A stretch of 54,285 bases of DNA from Bdellovibrionaceae bacterium UBA2339 (GTDB lineage Bacteria > Bdellovibrionota > Bdellovibrionia > Bdellovibrionales > JAMPXM01). The notes under the pieces are model-generated. The model was not told where the DNA came from. It ran no database searches and saw nothing but the letters and a program-made list of their open reading frames with translations. Positions 17,453 through 26,312 of the stretch are shown here, one piece after another (position 1 is the stretch's first letter; every line of letters starts with the position of its first letter). The position numbers were made by a program, and so were the translations under genes. The stretch lies in contig DDUL01000012.1 of the NCBI GenBank assembly GCA_002344785.1, forward strand, positions 1 to 54,285. Direction: 5' to 3'.

Positions 17453-18933
17453 GTCAAAAGGCAGCCTTGCAGACGCAAGCGCTCTGCGTGTTTCGTTGGT
17501 CCTATCCCATATTTTACATGTTCGATCGCGCTATGGCGTATTGCTGTCGCACCGAGAGCCAGCCCATCACCGATTCCGACATTCAGCAGTATGGTGCGAA
17601 GGTTTTTTCCGAGAAAATGTTTTTTCGCGAGCGACGTCGCGAAATGATTTTTGATCAGCGGCACAAGGATTGTCATTCATGTTGGTCGATTGAGGACTCG
17701 GGAGTGAAGAGCCCGCGCCTCGAGGACTTCTTTACGACACAGCTTCGCAAAGTGGGAGAAGTTCGGCCTCAAGAGAATCTGACGGAATTTTTGCGCCGGA
17801 GTCGCGATCGATTGGTGAGCGGGCAAATTGACGATTCGTTGCTGACGACCGCAGCCGTCGACATTCTCGAGATCGTCTTATCGAATGCTTGCGGATTTAA
17901 GTGCGTCTATTGCAACGAATTTTATTCGTCCTCCTGGGCCGCGGAGAAGCGAGCCGCCCAGCGACTTCATGCCAACTATCGTGACAAGTCTCGGGATCCG
18001 CAATTGGAGGCCTTGTTTTATGAGTGGGTCGAGGCCAACGCGCGAGATCTGGTGAAACGCCTGGGATACATCGGCGGTGAGCCCATCGCGATTGAGGCCT
18101 TCTATGAGTCGTTGGAGCGTATGCGAGAGATTTTTGAGAAAGTGCCGGCGCGAGCGAGAAAGCCTGAGCTCTGCATCACGACGAATCTATGTCCGCCGGA
18201 TCAGCAGTTTGAGCGATTCACGCAGATGATCCCAAAGATGGAGACTCGCTTTCGGTGGGTGGTGCAGGTTTCCATGGAGTCCTTGGGGCCGCGTGCGGAG
18301 TACATTCGCTATGGAACGAATTGGCCCAAGCTCGAGCGTAATCTTCATCGCTTGTTGCGAGATTTTCCGAATGTCGAAGTCGTGATTTTGCCGACGCTCA
18401 ATCTTTTGGCTTTGCCGAGTTTGCCGGAGTTCTTGAGCTACTTGCGCGATCTCCACCGACAGTATGGCTGCAGTCTTGAGCTTGTGCAGAACATGGTGAC
18501 CTTGCCGCGGGCCTTGTCGCCGTTGAGCGCGCCCAAAGAGTTCGCTGTGCCTCTGCGAAGATCGATCGCCATGTTGACGGAATGGGCCGAGGAGTTGGCG
18601 CCCGTCGCGCAGTTTGATCAACCGAGTGAAAACGAAGTCGTCTTGCGAAGTCGCATGCAGGCTTCGCATTGGCGCTCTTATGCGAAGTACTTGGATGGAG
18701 TCGCGCAGCGAATTGAGATGAACCCGAGTGCCAACGCGGCTTCGCCGACGGGGAATAGTCACGACCAACAACTTCAGCTTTGGCGCGAACTCAGGCAGGA
18801 GTTGGAGTTTTGGGACTTGCGACGGGGCACATCGGCGGTCAAAGCCATCCCTGAGCTTGCCGAGATCTGGCGCGTCGCTCAGGATGGGCGTCGAAGTATG
18901 GAATCGGGTGCCGACAAAGGGGCGAATCGGTGA
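17449..18933 (+). CDS. Radical SAM protein with N-terminal Cys-rich (twitch-like) domain, copy 2
   Basis: 494 residues. The ATG at 17449 overlaps the stop of copy 1 by four bases and is preceded by a purine-rich GAGAGGCGGG. It repeats the layout of copy 1: C-x3-W (CVFRW) near 11, CC-R-T near 33, C-x2-C (CHSC) near 76, core CGFKCVYC near 148 followed by YSSSWAAE, GGEPIAIEAF near 208, and SMESLGPRAEYIRYG near 280. The C-terminal region ends with a charged helix containing Pro-Glu-Leu-Ala-Glu-Ile-Trp, close to the Pro-Glu-Tyr-Ala-Glu-Phe-Trp near the end of copy 1. Paralogy with copies 1 and 3 is clear but identity is low. Substrate unknown. Confidence 0.88.
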   Translation: MSQKAALQTQALCVFRWSYPIFYMFDRAMAYCCRTESQPITDSDIQQYGAKVFSEKMFFRERRREMIFDQRHKDCHSCWSIEDSGVKSPRLEDFFTTQLRKVGEVRPQENLTEFLRRSRDRLVSGQIDDSLLTTAAVDILEIVLSNACGFKCVYCNEFYSSSWAAEKRAAQRLHANYRDKSRDPQLEALFYEWVEANARDLVKRLGYIGGEPIAIEAFYESLERMREIFEKVPARARKPELCITTNLCPPDQQFERFTQMIPKMETRFRWVVQVSMESLGPRAEYIRYGTNWPKLERNLHRLLRDFPNVEVVILPTLNLLALPSLPEFLSYLRDLHRQYGCSLELVQNMVTLPRALSPLSAPKEFAVPLRRSIAMLTEWAEELAPVAQFDQPSENEVVLRSRMQASHWRSYAKYLDGVAQRIEMNPSANAASPTGNSHDQQLQLWRELRQELEFWDLRRGTSAVKAIPELAEIWRVAQDGRRSMESGADKGANR

Positions 18934-20330
18934 GTGAGCGAAGTATCTCTCAGATCCCGCGGGGCTGTGCTTACTTGTGGACGCATGTGGTGGCTGATTT
19001 TGGGAAGGCGCAACTGAGAACTTGCTGCAAGACTCAGCCTTTCGCGGTGACAGCTGAAGACTTGGCTCGGCACGGGGCCCAGCTGCTCAATAACTCCCCC
19101 GAGATTCGCCAAGCTCGTCGCGAAATGATGACCACGGGGCAACCGAAACGATGTTCAGTGTGCTTGGATCTTGAACAACAAAATCGACCGAGCCACCGAA
19201 GTTCACAGCGCGAATACTTGGAACAGCTTGCGAAAGCGTATGATCGACAAGGCGATGTGGAAGGCATCGATTGGGCGACGACCATTCGTGAGAACTTGGA
19301 ACCAGGCACCTTTGGGAACTTTCCCGACAATTTGGACATTCAACTCGACAACACTTGTGATTTGAAATGCTTGTATTGTAGCGGCGAGTACTCCTCGTCA
19401 TGGGCCGCGGAACAAAAAGAATTCGGTCCCATGCCGCAAGAGCCGGTGCGTCCTCGGGAAAGCGCGCCGAGCGCTGAGCTTCTCGATCAGTTTCAGTCGA
19501 CTCTCTGGAGCTTTCTGGAGGCGACGAAGATGGGTTATCGGCGAATCGCATTCTTGGGCGGAGAGCCGCTGCTGTCGCCACGATTTCCAGCGGCACTCGA
19601 AAAGCTCGTCGCGATTTACGCCGATCAGGCGCCGCGCGATCTGGAAATCAACATCATCTCAAATCTGAATACTCCAACACTTCACTTCGATCGGTTCCTG
19701 GCGACTCTTCGATCGGCGCCTGCGCATCTACGATTCAATATCAACGTCTCCATGGAAGCCGTGGAGGAGCGCGCGGAGATGATTCGATATAGAGTTCGCT
19801 TTGCGCGCTTTCGTGAGAACTTCAGAAGTTTGTTGGCGCTCTCGGCGTCGCAGCCGCTCGGGAAAATTCAAGTGAGTACGATCACCACCTTGAATTTGTT
19901 CTCTTTGGATCAAGCGCCGGATTATTTGCGCTGGGTTCGCGAACGCGAAATCGAGTCAAAGCGTGAAGTGACTTTGTACTTTCACATTGTTTCATTTCCC
20001 GAGTGGATGGCGACAGATTTGGCGCCGGCGGCTTTGGCGGAGCACTTGGATCGCGCAGTTGAATTTTTGCGAACTTCAGGCAGTGAGCGATCGCCGGGTG
20101 GAATTGAGAATTGGCGGCATTACGCCGAGCAGTTGAGTCAGCTGGCGCGTCGAGTTCGGCAGCAGACACAACCTGAGCTGTTGCGTGAGACAAGAAAGTT
20201 GCGACTGCTGCGCTCAGCACTCCATGAGTTGCAGCGCCGCCGACAGTTGGATCTACTCGCGCAGCTTCCGTCGGACTACGATGAGCTGAGATCGGCGCTG
20301 GCCGCCGTATCGGCGACGGAACCCAGTTGA
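18930..20330 (+). CDS. Radical SAM protein with N-terminal Cys-rich (twitch-like) domain, copy 3
   Basis: 466 residues. The GTG at 18930 overlaps the stop of copy 2 (GTGA), so all three copies are translationally coupled. C-x3-W (CAYLW) lies near 11, CC-K-T near 33, C-x2-C (CSVC) near 75, core CDLKCLYC near 143 followed by YSSSWAAE, FLGGEPLLSPRF near 209 and SMEAVEERAEMIRY near 275. It is the most divergent: the region after the core is longer, and the RAEMIRY block lacks the Gly seen in the others. The C-terminal end is a long charged helix. Its last 55 bases overlap the convergent CxxCxxCC gene. Confidence 0.87.
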   Translation: MSERSISQIPRGCAYLWTHVVADFGKAQLRTCCKTQPFAVTAEDLARHGAQLLNNSPEIRQARREMMTTGQPKRCSVCLDLEQQNRPSHRSSQREYLEQLAKAYDRQGDVEGIDWATTIRENLEPGTFGNFPDNLDIQLDNTCDLKCLYCSGEYSSSWAAEQKEFGPMPQEPVRPRESAPSAELLDQFQSTLWSFLEATKMGYRRIAFLGGEPLLSPRFPAALEKLVAIYADQAPRDLEINIISNLNTPTLHFDRFLATLRSAPAHLRFNINVSMEAVEERAEMIRYRVRFARFRENFRSLLALSASQPLGKIQVSTITTLNLFSLDQAPDYLRWVREREIESKREVTLYFHIVSFPEWMATDLAPAALAEHLDRAVEFLRTSGSERSPGGIENWRHYAEQLSQLARRVRQQTQPELLRETRKLRLLRSALHELQRRRQLDLLAQLPSDYDELRSALAAVSATEPS

Positions 20331-20845
20331 TCTCGGTTCGCATTTCGCCAAGCGATCCAGTCCGCCTTGCAGAGTGGCCTTAAGCCGTGACGAGCGCGAG
20401 CTTCGTCGCAACGTGAATTTGCAAGACCATCTTCGTAGGAAGCTTTGAAGGCTCGGCATGGCGTTGGGCGCGATGAGTAAATGCCGCAGGCGACGACGGT
20501 GCCGATCCGGCCTACGAGTGCTGTGCATCGCGGGTGATGTTTGGCTTCCGTACCGCGCATGACGCGCCAGTTGCTGGGTTCAGCGGACTCGGCGCCATGT
20601 GATTCCTGCCAGGTGTGAGGCGGAACTTGAGGTTGCTGCTCGCGCTCGCCTTCTCGCCAGTAGAATTGCACTCGAAAACTCGCGCAACAAGCGCCACAGC
20701 TTTGACAGGGATGTAAGGGGAGCTTGTTTTGATCCTTGGCTTGAGCACTCAAAGGCGCCGTTGAGCTCATGTTAAAATTCTGCGCTTGTTCATAAGAGTG
20801 TGAAAGGCCTCCTCGGCGTTGGTCGAGTCCGCTGAGGGAAATCAA
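20276..20845 (-). CDS. YkgJ-like CxxCxxCC zinc/iron-chelating-type protein
   Basis: Up to 189 residues; an ATG at 20770 would shorten it by 25. The motif CQSCGACC is followed by SFRVQFYW, and further Cys lie in PRCTAL, VACGIY, PTPCRAF, SRCDEA and PLCKADW. This is the YkgJ/CxxCxxCC family, small cytoplasmic proteins thought to bind a metal or Fe-S cluster. CGIYSSRPTPCRAF is the usual second signature of the family. The gene is convergent with radical SAM copy 3 and overlaps its end by 55 bases. Whether it works with the radical SAM proteins is not shown; the opposite strand argues against one operon. Confidence 0.83.
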   Translation of the reverse strand: MISLSGLDQRRGGLSHSYEQAQNFNMSSTAPLSAQAKDQNKLPLHPCQSCGACCASFRVQFYWREGEREQQPQVPPHTWQESHGAESAEPSNWRVMRGTEAKHHPRCTALVGRIGTVVACGIYSSRPTPCRAFKASYEDGLANSRCDEARARHGLRPLCKADWIAWRNANRDQLGSVADTAASADLSSS

Positions 20846-20916
20846 CTGCGCTTCGGGTTTGATCGAGGATAAAATCGATCACGTTCGAAGTGTTGATTGC
20901 AGATTGGGGAGTTGAA

Positions 20917-22815
20917 TTGACGAAGCTGGACCAGGATGAGGCAAACAGGGATCAAAGCCGTCCGCAATGGACCAAGTGGGCGAGTGTTGCTCCTGGCTTT
21001 GATTTGAATTCGCCGGTGATTCGCCGCGCGCGCCGCCGACTCTTGGCGGGGCTACTCGGAGCCATGCTGATCCTCGTCTTGGCGGAAGTGAGCTTGCGTG
21101 TCGTGGGCATGAATTATGTCGAATCACGTGAAGCCCAAGCCTCGCAGGCGAATCTGCCGACGACGAGCGCTCGTTCAGCCGATCCGAGCACGGCAGATGG
21201 CCGGACTGAAGGCTCATCGAGTGCGGCATCCGCTCGCGCCACAAGCAACGAACGTGCACTGCAGGGAAATCAAGGCTTTCGAATTTTGATGATTGGAAAT
21301 TCGCACACCGATGGCGCGGGTGTGCAAAAGTCCGAGGCCTATCCGCACCAGTTGCAGATTCGACTGCGCCGCGAGCTCGAAGCCGGTCGATTGAAACTGC
21401 CGGAAGGTTTTCAAACTCTGCACGTCATCAATGGTGGACGTGGCAATGTGACGACTTCCCAACAGCGAGCCAAACTTTTGCGTGGCGAGCTCAACAGAGA
21501 TTGGCTTCATCCTCACATTGTGATCGCGGTGGGAGGCGAGCCGAACACATGGAACCCCGTGGGCTTAAGCCTGGCGCGCCGACGCATGGGGCTGCAGGAC
21601 ACGAGTCAATTGTCGGAGTGGTTCAGTGAGAATCTTCGCGTTTACAGATTTGTGCAGCTTCTTCGACATCGTGGGCATGAAGAGCGGCAACAGGAGTTAA
21701 CCACCCTTCGGCGCGCGATTGAGATCGTCAATCGATTGCGTTTGATCGAAGACATGAAACCCGCTGAGGTCAGCAGTTACTTGCAGCGCTTTCGCTCAGC
21801 GCCGCGGCCGCGGCCTCGGGTGGTCTATGATGCGTGGTCAGTCGTCTGCACAGTCCCTGAAGTGGGCGCAGAATGCGTGAGCGAAGTGGCGCGCGAATAT
21901 TTGATGGACTATCCATCGCGCTTCAATCTCTTAGTGTTTCACGCTGTTGAACTTCAGCATGACCGCTTGATTCACAAACGCGAAAGTCAGCATCTCGATG
22001 AGCTGAGACAGCTGCACGCGAGACTCATGGTGAACTGGAAGAACTTGGGTTGGAAGACGAATCTGGAACAAGTTCGTGAGTGGTCGCTCCAACGGCGCTA
22101 CCCGAAAGTTGAAAGCGAAGAAGACTTCGAATTGCTGCGAGCGACTTTTGACGTCCATCCGGCGAACATGGTGAACACCAATTATCTCTTGGAAAATTTG
22201 GGACGCCTCAAGGAGCGAGAACGTCAGCTCGACATCATAGCTCAAGCATTAGATGAAGTGCCCTTGGTCATTCACCGCGAACCATTGAGGCGCTTGAGAG
22301 TTCTTGCGGACACCTCACCACCCGGAAGCATTCGGGATCTGGCCCAACACATCTACGAGGACTATCGAAAGAAGTATCCCGAAGATGCGCAATACGAATT
22401 TCAGGTGAACTCGTATGAGCTCACGGAGTGGATTCGCACCGACTTTGAGATGCTGACGGATGATCTGCGAAAGCGCGGCGTGCCGGTCTACTTTCACTCT
22501 TACCATTGGCTGCGGGGGATTCCGATGGCGGATGCCATCGATACGGCGTTGATGTCGATTCGCAATTCACCCAAGCCGAGTTTCAATTTAGGCGAGCCGT
22601 TCAAGGCCGTGGTTCGGTCTGATCCCAAGGAGATCGAGTCCTATTTTGTGCAGAGCTTTGGCCCCAACGACGCCCATCCCAGCGTGAAAGGCCACGCCTT
22701 GATCGCTGATATCATGTTGCCTTGGGTCTCTGAGCTCGTGCGTGATTTTCCGCCGAAGGATTACCCGGATTGGCGAAAGCACATCGAAGATGGACAAGAG
22801 TCAGAAGCACAATGA
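20917..22815 (+). CDS. Membrane-anchored SGNH/GDSL-type hydrolase-like protein
   Basis: 632 residues from a TTG at 20917 with GGGGAG five bases upstream (a GTG at 20890 is also in frame). One membrane helix lies near residues 42-62 (LLGAMLILVLAEVSLRVVGM), after a basic segment. SGNH blocks follow: GNSHTDGAG (catalytic Ser block), GGRGN (Gly block), GGEPN (Asn block), and far downstream DAHPSVKGH (Asp/His block). Between the Asn and His blocks is an insertion of roughly 370 residues, mostly helical and charged, far longer than in typical GDSL esterases. A periplasmic or outer-face acyl-ester hydrolase or transferase is likely; the substrate is unknown. It begins after the radical SAM cluster on the same strand. 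Confidence 0.8.
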   Translation: MTKLDQDEANRDQSRPQWTKWASVAPGFDLNSPVIRRARRRLLAGLLGAMLILVLAEVSLRVVGMNYVESREAQASQANLPTTSARSADPSTADGRTEGSSSAASARATSNERALQGNQGFRILMIGNSHTDGAGVQKSEAYPHQLQIRLRRELEAGRLKLPEGFQTLHVINGGRGNVTTSQQRAKLLRGELNRDWLHPHIVIAVGGEPNTWNPVGLSLARRRMGLQDTSQLSEWFSENLRVYRFVQLLRHRGHEERQQELTTLRRAIEIVNRLRLIEDMKPAEVSSYLQRFRSAPRPRPRVVYDAWSVVCTVPEVGAECVSEVAREYLMDYPSRFNLLVFHAVELQHDRLIHKRESQHLDELRQLHARLMVNWKNLGWKTNLEQVREWSLQRRYPKVESEEDFELLRATFDVHPANMVNTNYLLENLGRLKERERQLDIIAQALDEVPLVIHREPLRRLRVLADTSPPGSIRDLAQHIYEDYRKKYPEDAQYEFQVNSYELTEWIRTDFEMLTDDLRKRGVPVYFHSYHWLRGIPMADAIDTALMSIRNSPKPSFNLGEPFKAVVRSDPKEIESYFVQSFGPNDAHPSVKGHALIADIMLPWVSELVRDFPPKDYPDWRKHIEDGQESEAQ

Positions 22816-22837
22816 AGTGACGACGAGAGAGGGGCGC

Positions 22838-23275
22838 ATGAACGAGCAAGCCAAGGCAAGACAGCTTGATGTTTGGCGGGGATTGGATCGCGCGGCTCGA
22901 TACGGTTTGGCGTTGATCTATTTGGTGTTTGGACTCAATGGATTCTTCTTGTTCATTCCCGTGCCGCCCATGCCTGAAGTTGCGACTCAATTCATGGCCG
23001 CGCTTCGCGACTCGGGTTACCTTCTCAGCCTCGTGAAGGCACTCGAAGTCATTTGCGCTATTCTTTTATTCTCGGGGCGCTTCTTGCCCGCAACACTCAC
23101 GGTGCTGGCGCCGATCACCCTCAATATTTTCTTGTTCCACATTTTTTTGACTCCGGGATTCGCGAACTGGGTGGTGCAATTGGCGATGTTGCTCGCCCAC
23201 CTTTACTTGCTCGTGCGGATTCGCGCGAGTTTGCGAGTCTTGTTCATTTCGGCCCGTGACGCAGGTGTGGGTTGA
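22838..23275 (+). CDS. DoxX-like membrane protein
   Basis: 145 residues from ATG 22838, supported by GAGAGGGG upstream; a longer start at 22790 would overlap the SGNH gene. Four hydrophobic helices are visible, starting with YGLALIYLVFGLNGFFLFIP. The pattern of a Leu/Gly-rich first helix, LVKALEVICAILLFSGRF in the second and NIFLFHIFL in the third fits the DoxX/DoxD-like family of small inner-membrane proteins, linked to quinone or redox functions in some species. It lies 22 bp after the SGNH gene and may be co-transcribed with it. Confidence 0.8.
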   Translation: MNEQAKARQLDVWRGLDRAARYGLALIYLVFGLNGFFLFIPVPPMPEVATQFMAALRDSGYLLSLVKALEVICAILLFSGRFLPATLTVLAPITLNIFLFHIFLTPGFANWVVQLAMLLAHLYLLVRIRASLRVLFISARDAGVG

Positions 23276-23423
23276 CCTCGCGACCGCACGATTCTTCGTC
23301 GCGAAGATCGAATTCCCTACGACGGTCATCGTTCAGCTGAGGCTCGCGCGGTTTTTGCCGAAGGAATATTCCAGTGGATGAAGGGCGTTGGGCTTGGGGA
23401 TTCAAGCGATCACGTCGTGCCCT

Positions 23424-23453
23424 AAAAAAGTAAGAGCCACTTGGCGTGGCTCT
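23424..23453 (-). terminator. Rho-independent terminator of the barrel gene
   Basis: Read on the minus strand, AGAGCCAC and GTGGCTCT form an 8-bp stem with a 5-nt loop (23453-23433), followed within three bases by a run of six T (23429-23424). It lies just past the stop of the gene at 23492, in the right orientation. Confidence 0.85.
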
Positions 23454-23491
23454 CACTCGGATTTCGCATTTAGCCTCGAAATTGGCGGCGC

Positions 23492-24103
23492 TTAGAATGA
23501 CAGCGGAATGCTCGCATTGATGAAAAAGCCCGAGCCTTTTCCTGATTTGTAAGTGGCCGCATCGCCGAAGCTCTCTTCGGTGCCGCTGCTGCCCTTCGAC
23601 TTCGTCCAAGTGCGTGTCACGTACTCCGCATTCAACTTCACCATCGGGAAGACCGTCAGACCGACGCCGACCTTGAAGCCTGTTCCATAAATCGTCGAAG
23701 TGTCGCTCTTCACTTGGTCGTCAAAGATGTAGCCGATGTAAGGACGAATGATCGGAAGGTTCACACCGACTGTCGCGCCCAGCGAAGTCGCCGTGCTGGA
23801 CGACGTCGAAATCGTCGAACCTGCGGGCTTTTCCTTCACAGAGCTGGCGAGGCTTCCCGAAGAGTAGTCGAGAGCGGCAAACAGGAAGGGAACTGTGTAA
23901 CCGACGCGAAGGCCGTAACCCAAGCCGGTGTTGTCGATCTTCAGCGACTGCCCGTTGAAAGGTCCAGCGGCTGCACCAAAGGTGAAGTCAGAAACCAAAA
24001 GATTATAGCCGAGATAGGGCTCGACCATAATTCCCGCGCGCGCGTTGGTCGCGAATGCGGATGAAAACAAAATTGTCGAGGCCACGAGTAGAGCGCGTAA
24101 CAT
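23492..24103 (-). CDS. Outer-membrane beta-barrel (porin-like) protein
   Basis: 203 residues from ATG 24103, with GGAGGTGG upstream. A signal peptide (MLRALLVASTILFSSAFATN, cleavage after ARA) is followed by eight or so amphipathic strands, for example MVEPYLGYNLLVSDFTFG and GYGLRVGYTVPFLFAALDYS, with Gly/Ser-rich turns. The chain ends in ASIPLSF, with a terminal Phe as used by the BAM machinery. This fits a small OmpA/OmpW-type eight-strand barrel. Function unknown. Transcription ends at the terminator at 23424-23453. Confidence 0.82.
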   Translation of the reverse strand: MLRALLVASTILFSSAFATNARAGIMVEPYLGYNLLVSDFTFGAAAGPFNGQSLKIDNTGLGYGLRVGYTVPFLFAALDYSSGSLASSVKEKPAGSTISTSSSTATSLGATVGVNLPIIRPYIGYIFDDQVKSDTSTIYGTGFKVGVGLTVFPMVKLNAEYVTRTWTKSKGSSGTEESFGDAATYKSGKGSGFFINASIPLSF

Positions 24104-24245
24104 CTTCCACCTCCATCGGGGATTACTGTTCCTCTCAGGCTGGAAGTCCACCGAGCTAAGGTCAATGAGCATCTGGCCTATGGTCGAGGCCGGACTCGCT
24201 GACTTTTTGTTAAACTCAAGCGACAGTGAAGCTTTGGAGGTTCAA

Positions 24246-24692
24246 ATGCCAATGGCAACTCATCTGAGACTTCTCTGCGTGGCGGGATCACTCGCGCTAT
24301 TTTCATCTGGATGCGCGACGATCCAAGCGCAGAACTGCACGGAAAACGGCGGTTACGAAAAGGGCATGAACGACGCGAAGGCCGGCCGCGAGATGTCGAT
24401 GACTCAATTCACGATTGTTTGTAGCGCCGCGGACGCCGAGGCCGCACAGCGCGGATATCGTCAGGGCTACGAGGCCGGGCAAAGCCGCGACACTGGGCCC
24501 CAGCTCAACTTGAGTTTTGAAGGCGGCAAGCTCGGACTGGTCGGCGCACACAGTTGCAGTGTGGAGTCCGGCGATCAAGTTTACTCCGCGCGCGCGAGCA
24601 CAGAAAGCGAAGCGCGCCAAGCCGTCATGAAAAAGTGCGGCGACGCAAAGGCCGCTTGCTCCGAGCGAAGCATTCGCTGCTCAAAGAATTGA
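24246..24692 (+). CDS. DUF2799-like lipoprotein
   Basis: 148 residues from ATG 24246, with GGAGG a few bases upstream. The N-terminus is a lipoprotein signal (LLCVAGSLALFSSGC; lipobox SSGC near residue 20). The mature part has paired Gly-rich repeats, YEKGMNDAKAGREM and YRQGYEAGQ, around a Cys, resembling DUF2799 lipoproteins. Four further Cys lie in the C-terminal half. A location at the outer or inner membrane is inferred. It diverges from the barrel gene, with about 140 bp between starts. Confidence 0.75.
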   Translation: MPMATHLRLLCVAGSLALFSSGCATIQAQNCTENGGYEKGMNDAKAGREMSMTQFTIVCSAADAEAAQRGYRQGYEAGQSRDTGPQLNLSFEGGKLGLVGAHSCSVESGDQVYSARASTESEARQAVMKKCGDAKAACSERSIRCSKN

Positions 24693-24705
24693 GTCGCGAG
24701 ACGCC

Positions 24706-25755
24706 TCAAAGCATGGAAAGTGCCGCGCCGAGAACACCGCGAGTGACCTCGGCCATCTTCTGATAATCCAAGCGATCCGGCGTGTCGCCGACTTGATGAT
24801 ATTCTTTATTGCGATGAAATGCGGTGTTGGTGATCATCACCGCGGGCCAATCCATCTGCCAGTAATTGCGGTGATCAGAAAAGTCGATGCCCGGCAGGAA
24901 GCTGGGGGCCGCTACGCCTTCGACATCGAGTCGCATCTTCAGCCGCATGTGATCGCGAAGCTGTGCGATCAGTTTTCGATCTTTCTGAACTCCCACCACG
25001 CCGATGAAATTGCCGCGCGTGGGATAGAACGCGCTGAGCAGGGGAATCGGGAATTCCTGCGAGTTCGCTTCATCCGTAAAGTAACCGATCATTTCCAAAC
25101 TGATCATGAAGCGCGGCACTCGTCCCTCGTCGCGAAGCTTTCGCGCGTGAAACGCACTGCCCATTTCATCGCCGCCAAAATACGGCGGCTCCTCCAGTGA
25201 ATAGGCGACAAGCTCAATTTGCCCTTCAGCTAATTTGGGGTGAGCCGATAGCTTTTGCAGCGCGCGCCCCAACTCGATCAAGCCGGCCACACCGCTGGCA
25301 TTGTCATCAGCGCCCGGCTGTTGGCCTGCGACGTCATAGTGCGCGCCGATCACGATCAGCGGACCTTGTGCATTGCCGAATCGCGCGATGATATTGTGAT
25401 ACTCGCCATCGTGAGTTTTAAAGCTCTGTCTCTCCGAGGCTACTTCTGCGGATTTCCAAGTCGACTCAATGTAAGAGGCCGCCGCGTTCAAACTCGCCTT
25501 GTGCGCATAATTGCGTGGCGGGTTCAAGCCTGCGAGCGCCTCCACATGCGCACGCAAAACCGAAGCTTCGATCGCGGTGTCGCCGAGATCCGCCGACTCC
25601 CCGGGCCCAGAAAGCGTCGGCGCCTTCAAGTAATACCAGCCGACAATCCACGAAGCGCCCAGGGCCAAGCTCAAAAGTATCAAGACATTGCGAAGTGTGG
25701 TGATGAGCCGTCGCGCCAGATTTGAATTTAGCGCGGAATCACTCTTGGTATTCAT
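24706..25755 (-). CDS. M28 family zinc metallopeptidase
   Basis: 349 residues with an N-terminal membrane helix (VLILLSLALGASWIVGWYYL) and an M28 catalytic domain outside the membrane. Metal ligands and catalytic residues are visible in family order: GAHYDV, GADDNASGV, SLEEPPYFG, SLEMIGYF and EYHQVGDTPDRL. These fit an aminopeptidase-type di-zinc enzyme. The ATG at 25755 has AGAGGAG upstream. It is convergent with the lipoprotein gene, stops 13 bp apart. The peptide substrate is not known. Confidence 0.93.
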   Translation of the reverse strand: MNTKSDSALNSNLARRLITTLRNVLILLSLALGASWIVGWYYLKAPTLSGPGESADLGDTAIEASVLRAHVEALAGLNPPRNYAHKASLNAAASYIESTWKSAEVASERQSFKTHDGEYHNIIARFGNAQGPLIVIGAHYDVAGQQPGADDNASGVAGLIELGRALQKLSAHPKLAEGQIELVAYSLEEPPYFGGDEMGSAFHARKLRDEGRVPRFMISLEMIGYFTDEANSQEFPIPLLSAFYPTRGNFIGVVGVQKDRKLIAQLRDHMRLKMRLDVEGVAAPSFLPGIDFSDHRNYWQMDWPAVMITNTAFHRNKEYHQVGDTPDRLDYQKMAEVTRGVLGAALSML

Positions 25756-26312
25756 ATTCGCTCCTCTAGGTCAGCTACTTGTTCCGCGGCTTCAGTGTGA
25801 TTCCGCGAGCCGCCCTGTGGCCTATGCTCACTCGCGCGGCTCACATTGCTCGCGCGCGTCGAAGCCCACAGACGGTGACGATGCCGCGCACTTTCGCCAT
25901 TTCAATCGAAGAATCTGATTCTGAGAAGCGGATTTGATTTACTCACGAAGCGGCACGCTGCCTCAGAATCCGCGAAGTTCGTAGCATCGGCCCTGAGCCA
26001 TTGGCTTGCGATCAACATGAAGGTGTCATCGGTGCGCATGCCATCTTTTAAAAAAGGCTCTGGCCGCGCCGACATGCACTTTTCTCTAGGGCGCAGAGCC
26101 TCTGAATTCGAGTCGCTGAGAGCCTTGGCTCCTGCACGCAAGTCGTTGAAACCCTGAGTTTTTTCGCCTCACTTCAGCGACGACCAGCCAAGTGAGCCAG
26201 CTGGAGAAATTTACCGGCGCCGTCTCACGATTCTTCAGTTAGTGCGCTCCCTCCTAGGCACAGCCGAGTCTTTGGGCGATGTTCGGATCCAATTTTCAGC
26301 GAGGTCATCGAT
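25756..26312. other. Long intergenic region, no gene supported
   Basis: 557 bp between the M28 gene and the small secreted gene. A 79-codon minus-strand frame (25902-26141) has no Shine-Dalgarno, signal or family feature, and its composition is like random sequence. No tRNA, hairpin with a T-run, or repeat array was seen. Promoters of the two divergent flanking genes should lie here. Confidence 0.4.

Noticed and set aside
25902..26141. 79-codon minus-strand frame in the long gap
   Set aside because: No Shine-Dalgarno, signal, repeat or family feature.
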